From Deltaproteobacteria bacterium (GTDB taxonomy: Bacteria; Desulfobacterota; Binatia; UBA1149; SPBQ01), in contig JAJCZM010000005.1 in NCBI GenBank assembly GCA_029262375.1, forward strand, positions 1 through 64,000: a stretch of 64,000 nt of DNA, given 5' to 3'. Position numbers and translations under genes: made by a program. This document shows, in pieces, positions 8,731 through 16,711 of the stretch (positions within the stretch are counted from its first letter, which is position 1; every line of letters begins with the position of its first letter). The notes under the pieces were generated by a model that saw only the letters and a program-made list of their open reading frames with translations, was not told where the DNA came from and did no database searches.

Positions 8731-9279
8731 ATGTTAGATTCTCAGGCTCAGGCCGGCGCGGAGACCCACGCAGGGGGGGAACCACCGCGTGAGACCCTGC
8801 CGGACACAAAGCCCGCCATTGATGTGGACGCGAGTCTCCAAGCACTCGACGACCTGGACACGAAAGGACTTCGTGCGTTGTGGCGTAAGCTCTATCGATC
8901 GAATCCGCCCGCACGCACCCGGCGCGACCTGCTGGTGCTGGCCGTTGGTTGGAAACAGCAGGAACGGGCACAAGGCGGGCCGAGCGGCGCGACGAGGCGC
9001 CGCTTGGCGAACCTATCGAAGACCTTGGAGGACGACGGCGATCTTGCTCGCAGCCGCGCGGTGCGGCTCAAGCCCGGCGCGAAGCTTGTGCGCGAATGGC
9101 ACGGGGAGACCCATACCGTGATTGTCACACCAGACGGGTTTGAATGGCGAGGCCAGGCCCATGGCTCGCTCTCGGTGATCGCGCGCGAAATCACAGGAAC
9201 GCGCTGGTCGGGGCCACGATTCTTTGGCTTGACCGCGAAGAGCAAGCCCGCCGGCATGAAGGAGGGAGCCAATGGCTAA
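8731..9279 (+). CDS. DUF2924 family protein (copy 2)
   Basis: This 182-aa paralogue of the gene at 6216 is preceded by TAAGGAGG. It has an extra N-terminal Glu/Pro/Asp-rich segment of about 40 residues, then the shared helices (LRALWRKLYRSNPP, RRDLLVLAVGWKQQER, TRRRLANL) and the core (KLVREWHGETHTVIV, WRGQAHGSLSVIAREITGTRWSGPRFFGL). The stop overlaps the start of the second recombinase by eight bases, exactly as in copy 1. That conserved overlap points to a coupled functional pair. Confidence 0.86.
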   Translation: MLDSQAQAGAETHAGGEPPRETLPDTKPAIDVDASLQALDDLDTKGLRALWRKLYRSNPPARTRRDLLVLAVGWKQQERAQGGPSGATRRRLANLSKTLEDDGDLARSRAVRLKPGAKLVREWHGETHTVIVTPDGFEWRGQAHGSLSVIAREITGTRWSGPRFFGLTAKSKPAGMKEGANG

Positions 9280-11014
9280 AGGTGTAACAGCTGTGGCTGC
9301 AGTACGCTGCGCCATCTATACGCGCAAATCCTCGGAGGAAGGCTTGGAGCAGGAGTTCAACTCGCTAGATGCACAGCGCGAGGCGTGCGAGGCCTATGTG
9401 AAGAGTCAGAAGGCGGAGGGCTGGATGGTGCTGGCCGAAATGTACGATGACGGCGGTATCTCGGGAGGAACCATGCAGCGGCCCGCGCTCGTTCGACTAC
9501 TCGCTGACATCGAAGCCGGAAAGGTCGATGCGGTCGTCGTCTACAAAGTCGACCGACTGACGCGCTCGCTGTCGGACTTCATCAAGGTCGTCGAGATATT
9601 CGATCGCAAGGGCGTGTCCTTTGTCTCGGTGACACAGCAGTTCAATACGACGACGTCGATGGGGCGTCTCACGCTAAACATGCTCTTGAGCTTCGCGCAG
9701 TTTGAACGCGAGGTCACCGGGGAGCGCATAAGGGACAAGATCGCCGCGTCGAAGAAGAAGGGGATGTGGATGGGGGGCGTCGCGCCGATGGGTTATGACG
9801 TCAAGGACCGGAGCCTGGTGGTGAACCCGCGCGAAGCCGAAACGATCGGTTCCATCTACCGACGCTACGCCGAGTTGGGATCGGTTGCGGCGCTTAAAGA
9901 ACAGCTGGATCAAGATGGGATCACGAGCAAGGTGCGAATCGATCGGCACGGGTGCCAGACCGGCGGTCAATCATTTTCGCGCGGCGCGCTGTATCTGATG
10001 CTGAAGAACCCGATCTACCGAGGAAAGATCGTCCACAAGGACAGCTGCTACCCGGGACAGCATAAGGCGATTATCGACGAGGCTCTGTGGGATCAGGTTC
10101 AAGCGATTCTTGTCACGAACCGGGTCGATCGCAACGACGGCGCTGGAGTGAGAGAGCCGAGCCTTCTGGCCGGCCTCGTCTATGACGGTTCAGGTGAGCG
10201 GATGAGCCCAAGCCATGCCAGCAAGAAGGGAAAGCGGTATCGCTACTACGTGTCGCAATCGTTGATCAAAGCGACCCGAGAGAAGGCTCCCGAGGGACTG
10301 CGCGTCCCCGCGAGCGATATCGAAGAGCTGGTCAGCGAACGCTTGCAAGCATTCTTTCGAGACACGGCACAGCTGCACGCGGCCTTGGAGCACGAGGCCG
10401 CCGATGCTCGAGAACTGGAGGGTTTGATCGCGCGAGCGCATGCGCTCAGCGACGACTGGGCCAGCATGGATCGGGTGCATAAGCGTCGGATTCTAGGAAA
10501 CCTGGTCGCTCGGATCGTGGTTAGACGCGAGACGATAGAGATCAGCACGCGAACGGCGCGGCTCGCCGGCATTTTGAGGTGCCGGGACGATTGGCAAAAG
10601 CTCGATGAGCGCACGCGCGATGATGAGCCAATCACGATGCTAGAGATTCCGGCGCGTCTACGGCGTGCAGGGCTTGAGACCAGGATGCTGATCGACAGTG
10701 CGGGAGGTGGATCGCGCGGCGAGCCGGATCGAAGTCTTCTTCGACTGCTCGCGCTGGCGCACCGCTACAATGAGATGTTCACCCGCGGCGGTCGCTCGAT
10801 CTCGGAGATGGCAACGGAAGCGGGTGTAGCCCGCAGCTACTTTACGCGCGTGTTGCGCCTGAGTTTTTTGTCTCCCGACATCACACGCGCGATTCTCTCA
10901 GGACGTCATCCGAGGGAGCTTACGGCGGTCGAACTAACGAGCGACTCGCGCATCCCGGTTGCATGGGAAGAGCAGCGTACCGTGCTGGGCTTCAACCAAT
11001 TTCCTAAACGATAG
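9272..11014 (+). CDS. Large serine recombinase (copy 2)
   Basis: This 580-aa protein is closely related to copy 1 over the catalytic domain: YTRKSSEEGLEQEFNSLDAQ (nucleophile Ser20 or Ser21), VVYKVDRLTRSLSDF, TTSMGRLTLNMLLSFAQFE. The recombinase domain contains GMWMGGVAPMGYDVKDR and SFSRGALYLMLKNPIY. The middle lacks Cys zinc ligands and reads GLVYDGSGERMSPSHASKKGKRYRYYVSQ. A coiled helix (ALEHEAADARELEGLIARAHAL) precedes a C-terminal domain ending in SPDITRAILSGRHP. It is the last gene before tRNA-Ser, the usual place for an integrase relative to its attachment site. Confidence 0.92.
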   Translation: MAKGVTAVAAVRCAIYTRKSSEEGLEQEFNSLDAQREACEAYVKSQKAEGWMVLAEMYDDGGISGGTMQRPALVRLLADIEAGKVDAVVVYKVDRLTRSLSDFIKVVEIFDRKGVSFVSVTQQFNTTTSMGRLTLNMLLSFAQFEREVTGERIRDKIAASKKKGMWMGGVAPMGYDVKDRSLVVNPREAETIGSIYRRYAELGSVAALKEQLDQDGITSKVRIDRHGCQTGGQSFSRGALYLMLKNPIYRGKIVHKDSCYPGQHKAIIDEALWDQVQAILVTNRVDRNDGAGVREPSLLAGLVYDGSGERMSPSHASKKGKRYRYYVSQSLIKATREKAPEGLRVPASDIEELVSERLQAFFRDTAQLHAALEHEAADARELEGLIARAHALSDDWASMDRVHKRRILGNLVARIVVRRETIEISTRTARLAGILRCRDDWQKLDERTRDDEPITMLEIPARLRRAGLETRMLIDSAGGGSRGEPDRSLLRLLALAHRYNEMFTRGGRSISEMATEAGVARSYFTRVLRLSFLSPDITRAILSGRHPRELTAVELTSDSRIPVAWEEQRTVLGFNQFPKR

Positions 11015-11306
11015 ATAGCAAGCGAAGGCACCGCCGATCGTAGAGCCGAGCGGTGTCTTGATTGTCGCCGCCGAAGCACGTTGCGAACGCGCGAACGTGT
11101 TGTCGTTCGCGCGCACATCACAATGCGAACGGCACCAGTTGTACTGCAACAAGAGACGTTGGCGACACACGCGCGCGTGACGCGGCACGAGCGCGTCTCT
11201 ACTGACCGGGACGAGTGTTGGTGAATGCGCTAAGCGGCGGAAATGAGGCGAGAATCCGGCTGCCGTCGAGGGCGAAACCCCTGCAATATCAAGTACTTGC
11301 AGGGGG
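11015..11306. other. Junction between mobile region and tRNA-Ser
   Basis: These roughly 290 non-coding bases contain several GCGAACG/CGTTCGC-type short repeats around 11083-11130 and the hairpin at 11278-11306. No reading frame with protein-like composition was found. Confidence 0.5.
11278..11306 (-). terminator. Hairpin 3' of tRNA-Ser (probable terminator)
   Basis: A 9-bp perfect stem, CCCCTGCAA with TTGCAGGGG, has a 10-nt loop. On the minus strand it begins directly after the encoded CCA of the tRNA and is followed by a short TTT. It probably ends the tRNA transcript. The T-run is weak, so an alternative role as part of a recombination site cannot be excluded. Confidence 0.6.
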
Positions 11307-11394
<88 letters not shown>

Positions 11395-11569
11395 CCAAAG
11401 TCGATCCAGACGATCCGACCCGATGGCCAGACGGAGCAGGCTATCGGGCGGGCGCCGTGTTTTCAACGATTTCGTGCCTCTGCGTAGCGGCCCGAGCGAC
11501 CTTGCCGCGGGGCGTGGCCGGTGATACCCCCACGGGGAATACGCCGTCATCGGCGGTCTATTTATTCCC

Positions 11570-13537
11570 ATGGGATATGAAGTCGTAGCCCGCCGTTGGC
11601 GGCCTTCCACCTTTGCCGACGTCGTCGGCCAGGACCACGTCACGGGCACCCTCGCCAACGCGCTGGAGCGCGATCGTGTGGCCCATGCCTTCGTTTTTAC
11701 GGGCATTCGCGGGGTCGGTAAGACCACGGTCGCGCGCCTCATCGCCCGCGCCCTCAACTGCCAGAACCGCAAAGGGGTCGAGCCCTGCAACGAGTGTGGC
11801 CCCTGCAAGGACGCGCTCAGCGGCTCGTCGCTCGACATCATGGAGATCGACGGTGCCTCGCATACGGGCGTCGACGATGCCCGCGCTCTGATAGAGAACG
11901 CGCAGTATCAGCCCTCTGGCGGCAAGTTCCGCGTCTACATCATCGACGAGGTACATCGGCTCAGTGGCCAGGCGTTCGATGCGCTTCTCAAGCTCATCGA
12001 GGAGCCTCCGCCGCACGTCAAGTTCGTGCTCGCGACGACCGAGGCGCACAAGATTCCGCAGACGATCCTTTCGCGTTGCCAGCGCTACGATTTTCGTCGT
12101 CTCACGCGCGAAGAGATCACCAAGCAGCTCGCGGCGATCGTCAAGAAAGACAAACTCAAAGTCGACGGCATGGCGCTCGATCTACTCGCCCGTGAGGGCG
12201 ACGGCAGCATGCGCGATGCGCAGTCGTTGCTCGAGCAGGTCGTTGCGGCCTGTGGCGACAAAGTAGACGGCGACGATGTCTCGCGTGTTCTCGGAATTGC
12301 CAGCAGCGAACTGGTCGCAGAGTGTGTGGAAGCCATTCTCGATAGCGACGCCGCACGTATCGTCACGATCAGCGATCGCGTTCGCACCGGCGGCTACGGT
12401 GCCGAGCGGTTTCTATCGGCCGTTCTCGAGATGCTGCGCCATACGTCGGTCGCAGTGGCGGCCGGTACGCAGGCGGTTGCGAGCATTCACGGCGACACGG
12501 TTGGCGAACTGGTCGACCGACTGCGCGAGAAGCGCTCGCAACTCGATCTTCAGCGCATCTTCGATGTCTTGCTTCGTACCGCCGGTGACATTCGACCGAG
12601 CGGCATGCCCGAGCTGGTCCTGGAGATGGGGCTCCTCAAGGCTGCGTCACTTGAGTCGGTGGACTCCTCGGCTGAGATCATCGCGCTACTTCGCGGTGGC
12701 GTAGGAAGCGGCCCGGCTTCTTCGCCTGCGCGTGGCGGTGGCGGCAGCGGTAGTAGAGGATCTTCCGACGCGCGGCCTTCTGCGCGGCCGTCTGCGCAGA
12801 CTGGCGCTCGACCTTCCGCGTCGGCGGCGACTGATGCATCAGCGCCGCGTGAGCGGCAGGCGAGTGCCGATAAGCCGCGCCAAGCTACCGCGCCGGTCGC
12901 ATCGAGGCCGTCTTCCCAATCGGCGGCGCCGAGCGGTTTTCCCCAGCCGGCTACGCCGAGCTATTCGGATGACATGCCGCCCGATGCACCGCATCCCGGT
13001 GGCGGCGTGTCCACGTCCACGCCCACGCCCACGCCCCGGCCAACGATCGCGAACAAGACCGTTGCGACGGCCGAAGTCGGTGCCGCGGCGAGTGAGCAGT
13101 GGGAGAGTTTCCTCGGCGAAGTGCGCACGCACTGCGGTTTCGATCTGTACGTTGCGCTGAGCAACTGTGACGTTACGAGCATGACCGAGTCCGTGCTCGA
13201 ACTTCGCGCCACGATCATCAGTTTTAAGAAGAAGCTCGAAGCAACCGAGGCGATGTCTCGGATTCTCGAGGTCGCAAACAAGTACTTTGGCCGCGATATG
13301 GAAATCCGGTTTGTCGATGCGCCGAGTGTGCGCGATTCGCGCGATCCGAATGATTCGCGCGATCCGACGGCCGCTGCGCCCGCTGCCGGCGACGACGCCG
13401 ATACAATATCCGTCGCGAAACTCGAAGCGGGTCGCAAGGCGAAGCTCGAACAAGACGCCGCAGACGATCCCTCGGTGAAGGCCGCGCTCGATGTCTTGGG
13501 CGGTCGTATCGATCGGATCTCGCGCGTCGAAGACTGA
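11570..13537 (+). CDS. dnaX: DNA polymerase III subunits gamma/tau
   Basis: This 655-aa clamp-loader ATPase starts at ATG 11570. The Walker A motif GIRGVGKTT is at residues 45-53. Zinc ligands are Cys64, Cys73, Cys76 and Cys79 (CNECGPC). YIIDEVHRLS is Walker B, and FVLATTEAHKIPQTILSRCQRYDF contains sensor 1 and the SRC arginine finger. Domain III extends to about residue 370. A long Ser/Pro/Ala-rich linker (about 380-500, with TSTPTPTPRPT) leads to a C-terminal domain resembling the tau polymerase-binding region. It heads the conserved order dnaX-ebfC-recR. I did not find the A-AAA-AAG slippery site used for gamma in E. coli. Confidence 0.97.
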   Translation: MGYEVVARRWRPSTFADVVGQDHVTGTLANALERDRVAHAFVFTGIRGVGKTTVARLIARALNCQNRKGVEPCNECGPCKDALSGSSLDIMEIDGASHTGVDDARALIENAQYQPSGGKFRVYIIDEVHRLSGQAFDALLKLIEEPPPHVKFVLATTEAHKIPQTILSRCQRYDFRRLTREEITKQLAAIVKKDKLKVDGMALDLLAREGDGSMRDAQSLLEQVVAACGDKVDGDDVSRVLGIASSELVAECVEAILDSDAARIVTISDRVRTGGYGAERFLSAVLEMLRHTSVAVAAGTQAVASIHGDTVGELVDRLREKRSQLDLQRIFDVLLRTAGDIRPSGMPELVLEMGLLKAASLESVDSSAEIIALLRGGVGSGPASSPARGGGGSGSRGSSDARPSARPSAQTGARPSASAATDASAPRERQASADKPRQATAPVASRPSSQSAAPSGFPQPATPSYSDDMPPDAPHPGGGVSTSTPTPTPRPTIANKTVATAEVGAAASEQWESFLGEVRTHCGFDLYVALSNCDVTSMTESVLELRATIISFKKKLEATEAMSRILEVANKYFGRDMEIRFVDAPSVRDSRDPNDSRDPTAAAPAAGDDADTISVAKLEAGRKAKLEQDAADDPSVKAALDVLGGRIDRISRVED

Positions 13538-13564
13538 CTACTTAGGTACCCAGGAGTTATCGAA

Positions 13565-13882
13565 ATGTCTCAACCATCCATGATGGAGATGATGAAACAG
13601 GCTCGGGATCTTCAGAAGAAGATGAAGAAGATCCAGAAGAAGGTCGAGAAGGCCGAGATCACCGCGACCGCCGGCGGCGGCATGGTGACCGTGGTCGTCA
13701 ATGGCAGTCTGGAAGTGAAGAGCATCGCCATCGAAGACAGCGTGGTTGCCGGTGGCGACGCGCGCATGATCGAAGACCTCGTGCTTTCCGCTACGAATGC
13801 CGCGATCAAGAAAGCGCAAGACATGATGGCCGACGAGATGAAGGATGCCACCGGCGGCATGAACATCCCCGGTCTTTCGTAG
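13565..13882 (+). CDS. ebfC: Nucleoid-associated protein YbaB/EbfC
   Basis: This 105-aa protein has the family's DNA-binding alpha/beta fold, active as a dimer. It opens with MMKQARDLQKKMKKIQKKVEKAEITATAGGGMVTVVVNG, a long charged helix followed by the conserved GGG-V-V-N-G strand turn. The C-terminal helix (EDLVLSATNAAIKKAQDMM) is also typical. It sits 27 bp after dnaX and 17 bp before recR, which is the classical arrangement. Confidence 0.95.
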   Translation: MSQPSMMEMMKQARDLQKKMKKIQKKVEKAEITATAGGGMVTVVVNGSLEVKSIAIEDSVVAGGDARMIEDLVLSATNAAIKKAQDMMADEMKDATGGMNIPGLS

Positions 13883-13899
13883 GCCGGCGAGGCGACACG

Positions 13900-14496
13900 T
13901 TGGCATACACGCCCTCACTAGCACGGCTCATTCAATTGCTCGCAAAGCTCCCCGGTATCGGAGAGAAGACGGCGGCGCGCCTGGCGTTCTTCGTTTTGAA
14001 GAGTGAAGGCTCGTATGCGCAGGATCTTGCCACCGCGATTGCCGATGTGAAGGCGAGCACGCGTTTTTGCTCTCAGTGTCATGGGCTTACGGAAGACGAT
14101 CCGTGTCCCATCTGCGACGACTCCGAGCGCGATCAAACAGTGCTCTGCGTCGTGGAGGAGCCATCAGACGTCATCGCGGTCGAGAGGACTCACGGGTTTC
14201 GTGGGCGCTATCACGTGCTGCACGGCGCGATCTCTCCGCTCGATGGACGCGGCCCCGAGCAGCTCAAGATCACCGAACTCATCAATCGTCTCGAGCCGGG
14301 CGAGGTTCGCGAGATCGTCGTCGCGACCAACCCTACGGTAGAGGGCGAAGCCACGGCCGTATACCTCGCGCGGTTGATCAAACCATTGGGCGTAGAAGTC
14401 ACGCGCATCGCCCACGGAATCCCCGTAGGCGGCAACCTCGAATACGCCGACCAAGTTACCATTGGTCGTGCTATCGAGGGGCGTCGTACAATGTGA
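13900..14496 (+). CDS. recR: Recombination protein RecR
   Basis: This 198-aa subunit of RecFOR loads RecA at gaps. A helix-hairpin-helix LAKLPGIGEKTAARLAF lies at residues 14-30. A C4 zinc finger uses Cys57, Cys60, Cys69 and Cys72, and the Toprim domain begins VLCVVEEPSDVIAVE. ATNPTVEGEATAVYLARL and ARIAHGIPVGGNLEYAD-like motifs close it. I start it at TTG 13900, behind GGCGAGG, because this gives the usual N-terminus YTPSLARLIQLL. Confidence 0.95.
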   Translation: MAYTPSLARLIQLLAKLPGIGEKTAARLAFFVLKSEGSYAQDLATAIADVKASTRFCSQCHGLTEDDPCPICDDSERDQTVLCVVEEPSDVIAVERTHGFRGRYHVLHGAISPLDGRGPEQLKITELINRLEPGEVREIVVATNPTVEGEATAVYLARLIKPLGVEVTRIAHGIPVGGNLEYADQVTIGRAIEGRRTM

Positions 14497-14529
14497 GGCG
14501 CGGCCGCCGGAATTTCCTAAGCCCCAACC

Positions 14530-15588
14530 GTGAACAAACTCGATGAATTCCTCGACCTTCTAAAAGCACTCGGTCGCCAGCCCAGCGTGGTTGGCGCCGA
14601 GCACGCGTTCTTCAGAGAGATCCAACGAGAACTCGAACTGCGTGGTGCAAGAGTCACGTGGTACGAGGGCGTGCTCGTCGCTCAGGGGCGCGAACCTGAA
14701 TCGGGGATGTTCTCAGCCCACATCGATCGGCACGGGTTGATCTGTACCGGTCCCAACGAGTTCCAGTACGCCGCGTTCGTTGCAGGCAATCGGTCGGACC
14801 TGCTGGGCAACTCGGTGTCCGAGAGCATGATGCAGCGGGTGGCGGATCGTTTCTCGGGCGTTGCGGTGACGGCGTACGAGCCGTGGTCGGGGTCGTATCG
14901 AGGCGCGGGCGTGATCCGCAATTCCTATATCTGCCCGCACCGCAAAAACCTGATCTTCGATGTCGACAAGCTCGAGTCACTGGTCGCCGGAACCCCCGTC
15001 GCGTTCGCCGATCGCTTGAAGGTCGAGGGCGGCGTCATTACCGGGCAGCTCGACAACGTGTTGACCACCGCACTTCTGGTCCACATGTTCAGCTTGGGGT
15101 TTCAGGGGACGGCGTTCTTCACTGCCGAGGAAGAAGCCGGCCGCAGTTGGCGCTATCTGCTCGAGTGGTTCCGTCGCTTCGGAGGTTCGACCAACGAATT
15201 GATCGTGGTGGACACGAGCCCTTACCCGGACATCGAGGCGAGCAGTAGGCAACAACTTGTCCTGCGCCGCAAAGACGCCAACGCGATCTTCAGTGACAGC
15301 ATCACGACCGAGCTCGAACAGTTATGCGTCTCGCTGCAGATTCCGTACTCCTTCAAAGACGTATACATCGAGCAGCAGAACTTGGTCGCGGCTTCGGAAG
15401 GCCGAACGACGATGTCGCTCGGCAGTACGGAGATGGGGCGCATCGTCGCAGCGTCCAGTGGGGGCGTCGATGGGACGACGCTGCAGATTCCCACCACGGG
15501 GTATCATACCGTTGCGGAGTCCGCCTCTCTGTCTGCATGCGATGCGTTTCTAAAAGTCGCGATGCGCGTGTCTGAGAAGCGCCGCTAG
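14530..15588 (+). CDS. M42/M20-like dinuclear zinc aminopeptidase
   Basis: This encodes 352 aa. Metal-site motifs of clan MH peptidases are all present in order: SAHIDRHG (His-x-Asp), GQLDN (bridging Asp), TAEEEAG (Glu-Glu, base and ligand), VVDTSPYPDI (Asp), and TGYHTVAE (terminal His). The M42 pattern with an inserted beta domain between the first His and GQLDN fits. The GTG start at 14530 has only a weak ribosome site. It follows recR by 33 bp and may be cotranscribed. The exact substrate (peptide, acylated amino acid) cannot be told from sequence. Confidence 0.8.
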   Translation: MNKLDEFLDLLKALGRQPSVVGAEHAFFREIQRELELRGARVTWYEGVLVAQGREPESGMFSAHIDRHGLICTGPNEFQYAAFVAGNRSDLLGNSVSESMMQRVADRFSGVAVTAYEPWSGSYRGAGVIRNSYICPHRKNLIFDVDKLESLVAGTPVAFADRLKVEGGVITGQLDNVLTTALLVHMFSLGFQGTAFFTAEEEAGRSWRYLLEWFRRFGGSTNELIVVDTSPYPDIEASSRQQLVLRRKDANAIFSDSITTELEQLCVSLQIPYSFKDVYIEQQNLVAASEGRTTMSLGSTEMGRIVAASSGGVDGTTLQIPTTGYHTVAESASLSACDAFLKVAMRVSEKRR

Positions 15589-15681
15589 CGAGCCTGCCGT
15601 AGTCACGGCGTCAGGACCGCCGGGCAGGGCCGGTTCACAGAGCGCGCGCGGCGACAAGCCCGCGTTTCGCACAGGTCTCCA

Positions 15682-15717
15682 TTGACTCGCCCGCATGCGA
15701 ATAGTAATCATTCGCAT
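15682..15717 (+). promoter_or_regulatory. Promoter with Fur/PerR-type operator for the fur-rbr operon
   Basis: TTGACT (15682-15687) is spaced 17 bp from TAATCA (15705-15710), a candidate -35/-10 pair. Over the -10 lies a perfect inverted repeat, ATGCGAAT (15695-15702), 7-bp spacer, ATTCGCAT (15710-15717). Its core GCGAATAGTAATCATTCGC agrees with the classical 19-bp Fur box at 13 of 19 positions. This implies autoregulation. Confidence 0.7.
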
Positions 15718-15747
15718 CTGTTGAGAAACGTCAGTGAAAGTAGAGGG

Positions 15748-16173
15748 TTGTGGCTCGATGAAGCCGCATTCAGGCGAGCCTGCCAAGCTGCGGGCCTTGC
15801 CGATACGCCGCAGCGCCGGCTCATCTACCGTGTTTTGGCCGAGAGTTTCGACCATCCCACGGCCGAAGCGGTGCATCAGCGCGTACGCGCGCGCGCACCG
15901 AAGGTTTCGCTGGCCACCGTATACCGAAACCTCAAGGCTTTCGCCGATGCCGGCATGGCGGAAGAGGTCGCGGTCGGCGGTCACAGCGCACGCTTCGATG
16001 CCAACAAGATGCCGCATCAGCACCTCGTGTGCCGATCCTGCGGCGAGGTACGCGACTACATCTCTGACATCGGCCGAGAACTGCTTCCGAGCGCGTCGCA
16101 GCTCGGTGGATTCGAGGCGGACTCAGCGAAGATCAACTGGTTTGGAATCTGCGCGCTTTGCGCAGACAGATGA
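15748..16173 (+). CDS. Fur-family regulator (Fur/PerR type)
   Basis: This protein of about 141 aa senses metal or peroxide. The winged-helix domain runs from TPQRRLIYRVLAES through DHPTAEAVHQRV to VSLATVYRNLKAF, the recognition helix. A His-rich metal site HQHLVCRSCGEV follows. Structural-zinc Cys pairs are CRSC and CALC. The frame is open back to a TTG at 15682, but that codon is the -35 box of the operator-promoter and the coding stretch there is the operator. I therefore place the start at TTG 15748. It is followed 24 bp later by rubrerythrin, which suggests PerR-like peroxide control. The residues do not settle Fur versus PerR. Confidence 0.85.
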   Translation: MWLDEAAFRRACQAAGLADTPQRRLIYRVLAESFDHPTAEAVHQRVRARAPKVSLATVYRNLKAFADAGMAEEVAVGGHSARFDANKMPHQHLVCRSCGEVRDYISDIGRELLPSASQLGGFEADSAKINWFGICALCADR

Positions 16174-16197
16174 ACGACAACGAAAGGAGACGATGAG

Positions 16198-16617
16198 ATG
16201 GCAGATCTCAAAGGAACGAAGACCCACCAGAACTTGAAAGACGCTTTTGCAGGCGAGTCGCAGGCGAACCGACGCTACCTCTACTTCGCGAAGCAGGCTG
16301 ACATCGAAGGCTATCCCGATGTTGCCGGTCTCTTCCGCGACACCGCCGAAGGCGAGACCGGCCACGCGCACGGGCACCTCGACTACCTGAAGGTTGTCGG
16401 AGATCCCGCGACCGATCTGCCGATTGGCGATACCGAAGCCAACCTGAAGGCTGCGGTTGCCGGCGAGACCCACGAGTACACCGATATGTACCCCGGCATG
16501 GCCAAGACGGCTCGCGAAGAGGGATTCTCCGAGATCGCCGACTGGTTCGAGACCTTGGCGAAGGCTGAAAAGTCGCACGCCGGTCGCTTCGGCGAAGGCC
16601 TGAAAGAAGTCAGCTAA
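16198..16617 (+). CDS. rbr: Rubrerythrin (ferritin-like, no rubredoxin domain)
   Basis: This 139-aa diiron peroxidase reduces hydrogen peroxide. The four-helix bundle shows the di-iron ligands: [27 protein letters not shown] (ExxH), [11 protein letters not shown] and [11 protein letters not shown] (ExxH). The C-terminal rubredoxin domain found in clostridial enzymes is absent, so electrons must come from another protein. The Fe-S oxidoreductase encoded next is the obvious candidate. A strong ribosome site (AAAGGAG) precedes the ATG. It is 24 bp behind the Fur-family gene. Confidence 0.95.
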   Translation: MADLKGTKTHQNLKDAFAGESQANRRYLYFAKQADIEGYPDVAGLFRDTAEGETGHAHGHLDYLKVVGDPATDLPIGDTEANLKAAVAGETHEYTDMYPGMAKTAREEGFSEIADWFETLAKAEKSHAGRFGEGLKEVS

Positions 16618-16632
16618 GCGTTTCCGCTACCC

Positions 16633-16676
16633 AGGTCCGGCTGCTCGATCTTCGCGGCAGTCGGACCTTCTTTTTG
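16633..16676 (+). terminator. Rho-independent terminator, probably partial
   Basis: AGGTCCG pairs with CGGACCT, with an extra CTGC/GGCAG-type inner helix, and is followed by TTCTTTTTG. It lies between rbr and the Fe-S gene on the same strand. It therefore likely limits expression of the downstream genes and keeps rubrerythrin most abundant. Confidence 0.75.
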
Positions 16677-16711
16677 TGTCGCGGGATCGAACGCCGCGCG
16701 GGGTATCTGTA

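Larger units (their letters stand above)
4729..11014 (+). mobile_element. Remnant of an integrated element (terminase + two DUF2924/serine recombinase modules)
   Basis: The block carries a terminase-like gene and then two copies of a two-gene module, a DUF2924 protein followed by a large serine recombinase. All are on one strand and it ends about 290 bp before a tRNA-Ser gene and the conserved dnaX-ebfC-recR core genes. Content and position suggest an integrated element adjacent to a tRNA. Exact borders are not visible, and the left part has been rearranged by IS21 and IS110. Confidence 0.55.

Noticed and set aside
11395..11569. Possible SRP (4.5S) RNA between tRNA-Ser and dnaX, a common neighbour there
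   Set aside because: The conserved tetraloop helix (GGAAGGAAGCAGC-like) is not present on either strand.
13312..13370. Direct repeat GATTCGCGCGATCCGA in dnaX as a regulatory repeat
   Set aside because: It lies in frame in the flexible linker and encodes a simple Asp-Ser-Arg-Asp-Pro repeat.
15682..15747. First 22 codons of the Fur-family frame
   Set aside because: These bases are the -35, -10 and operator of the gene; the family domain begins after 15748.
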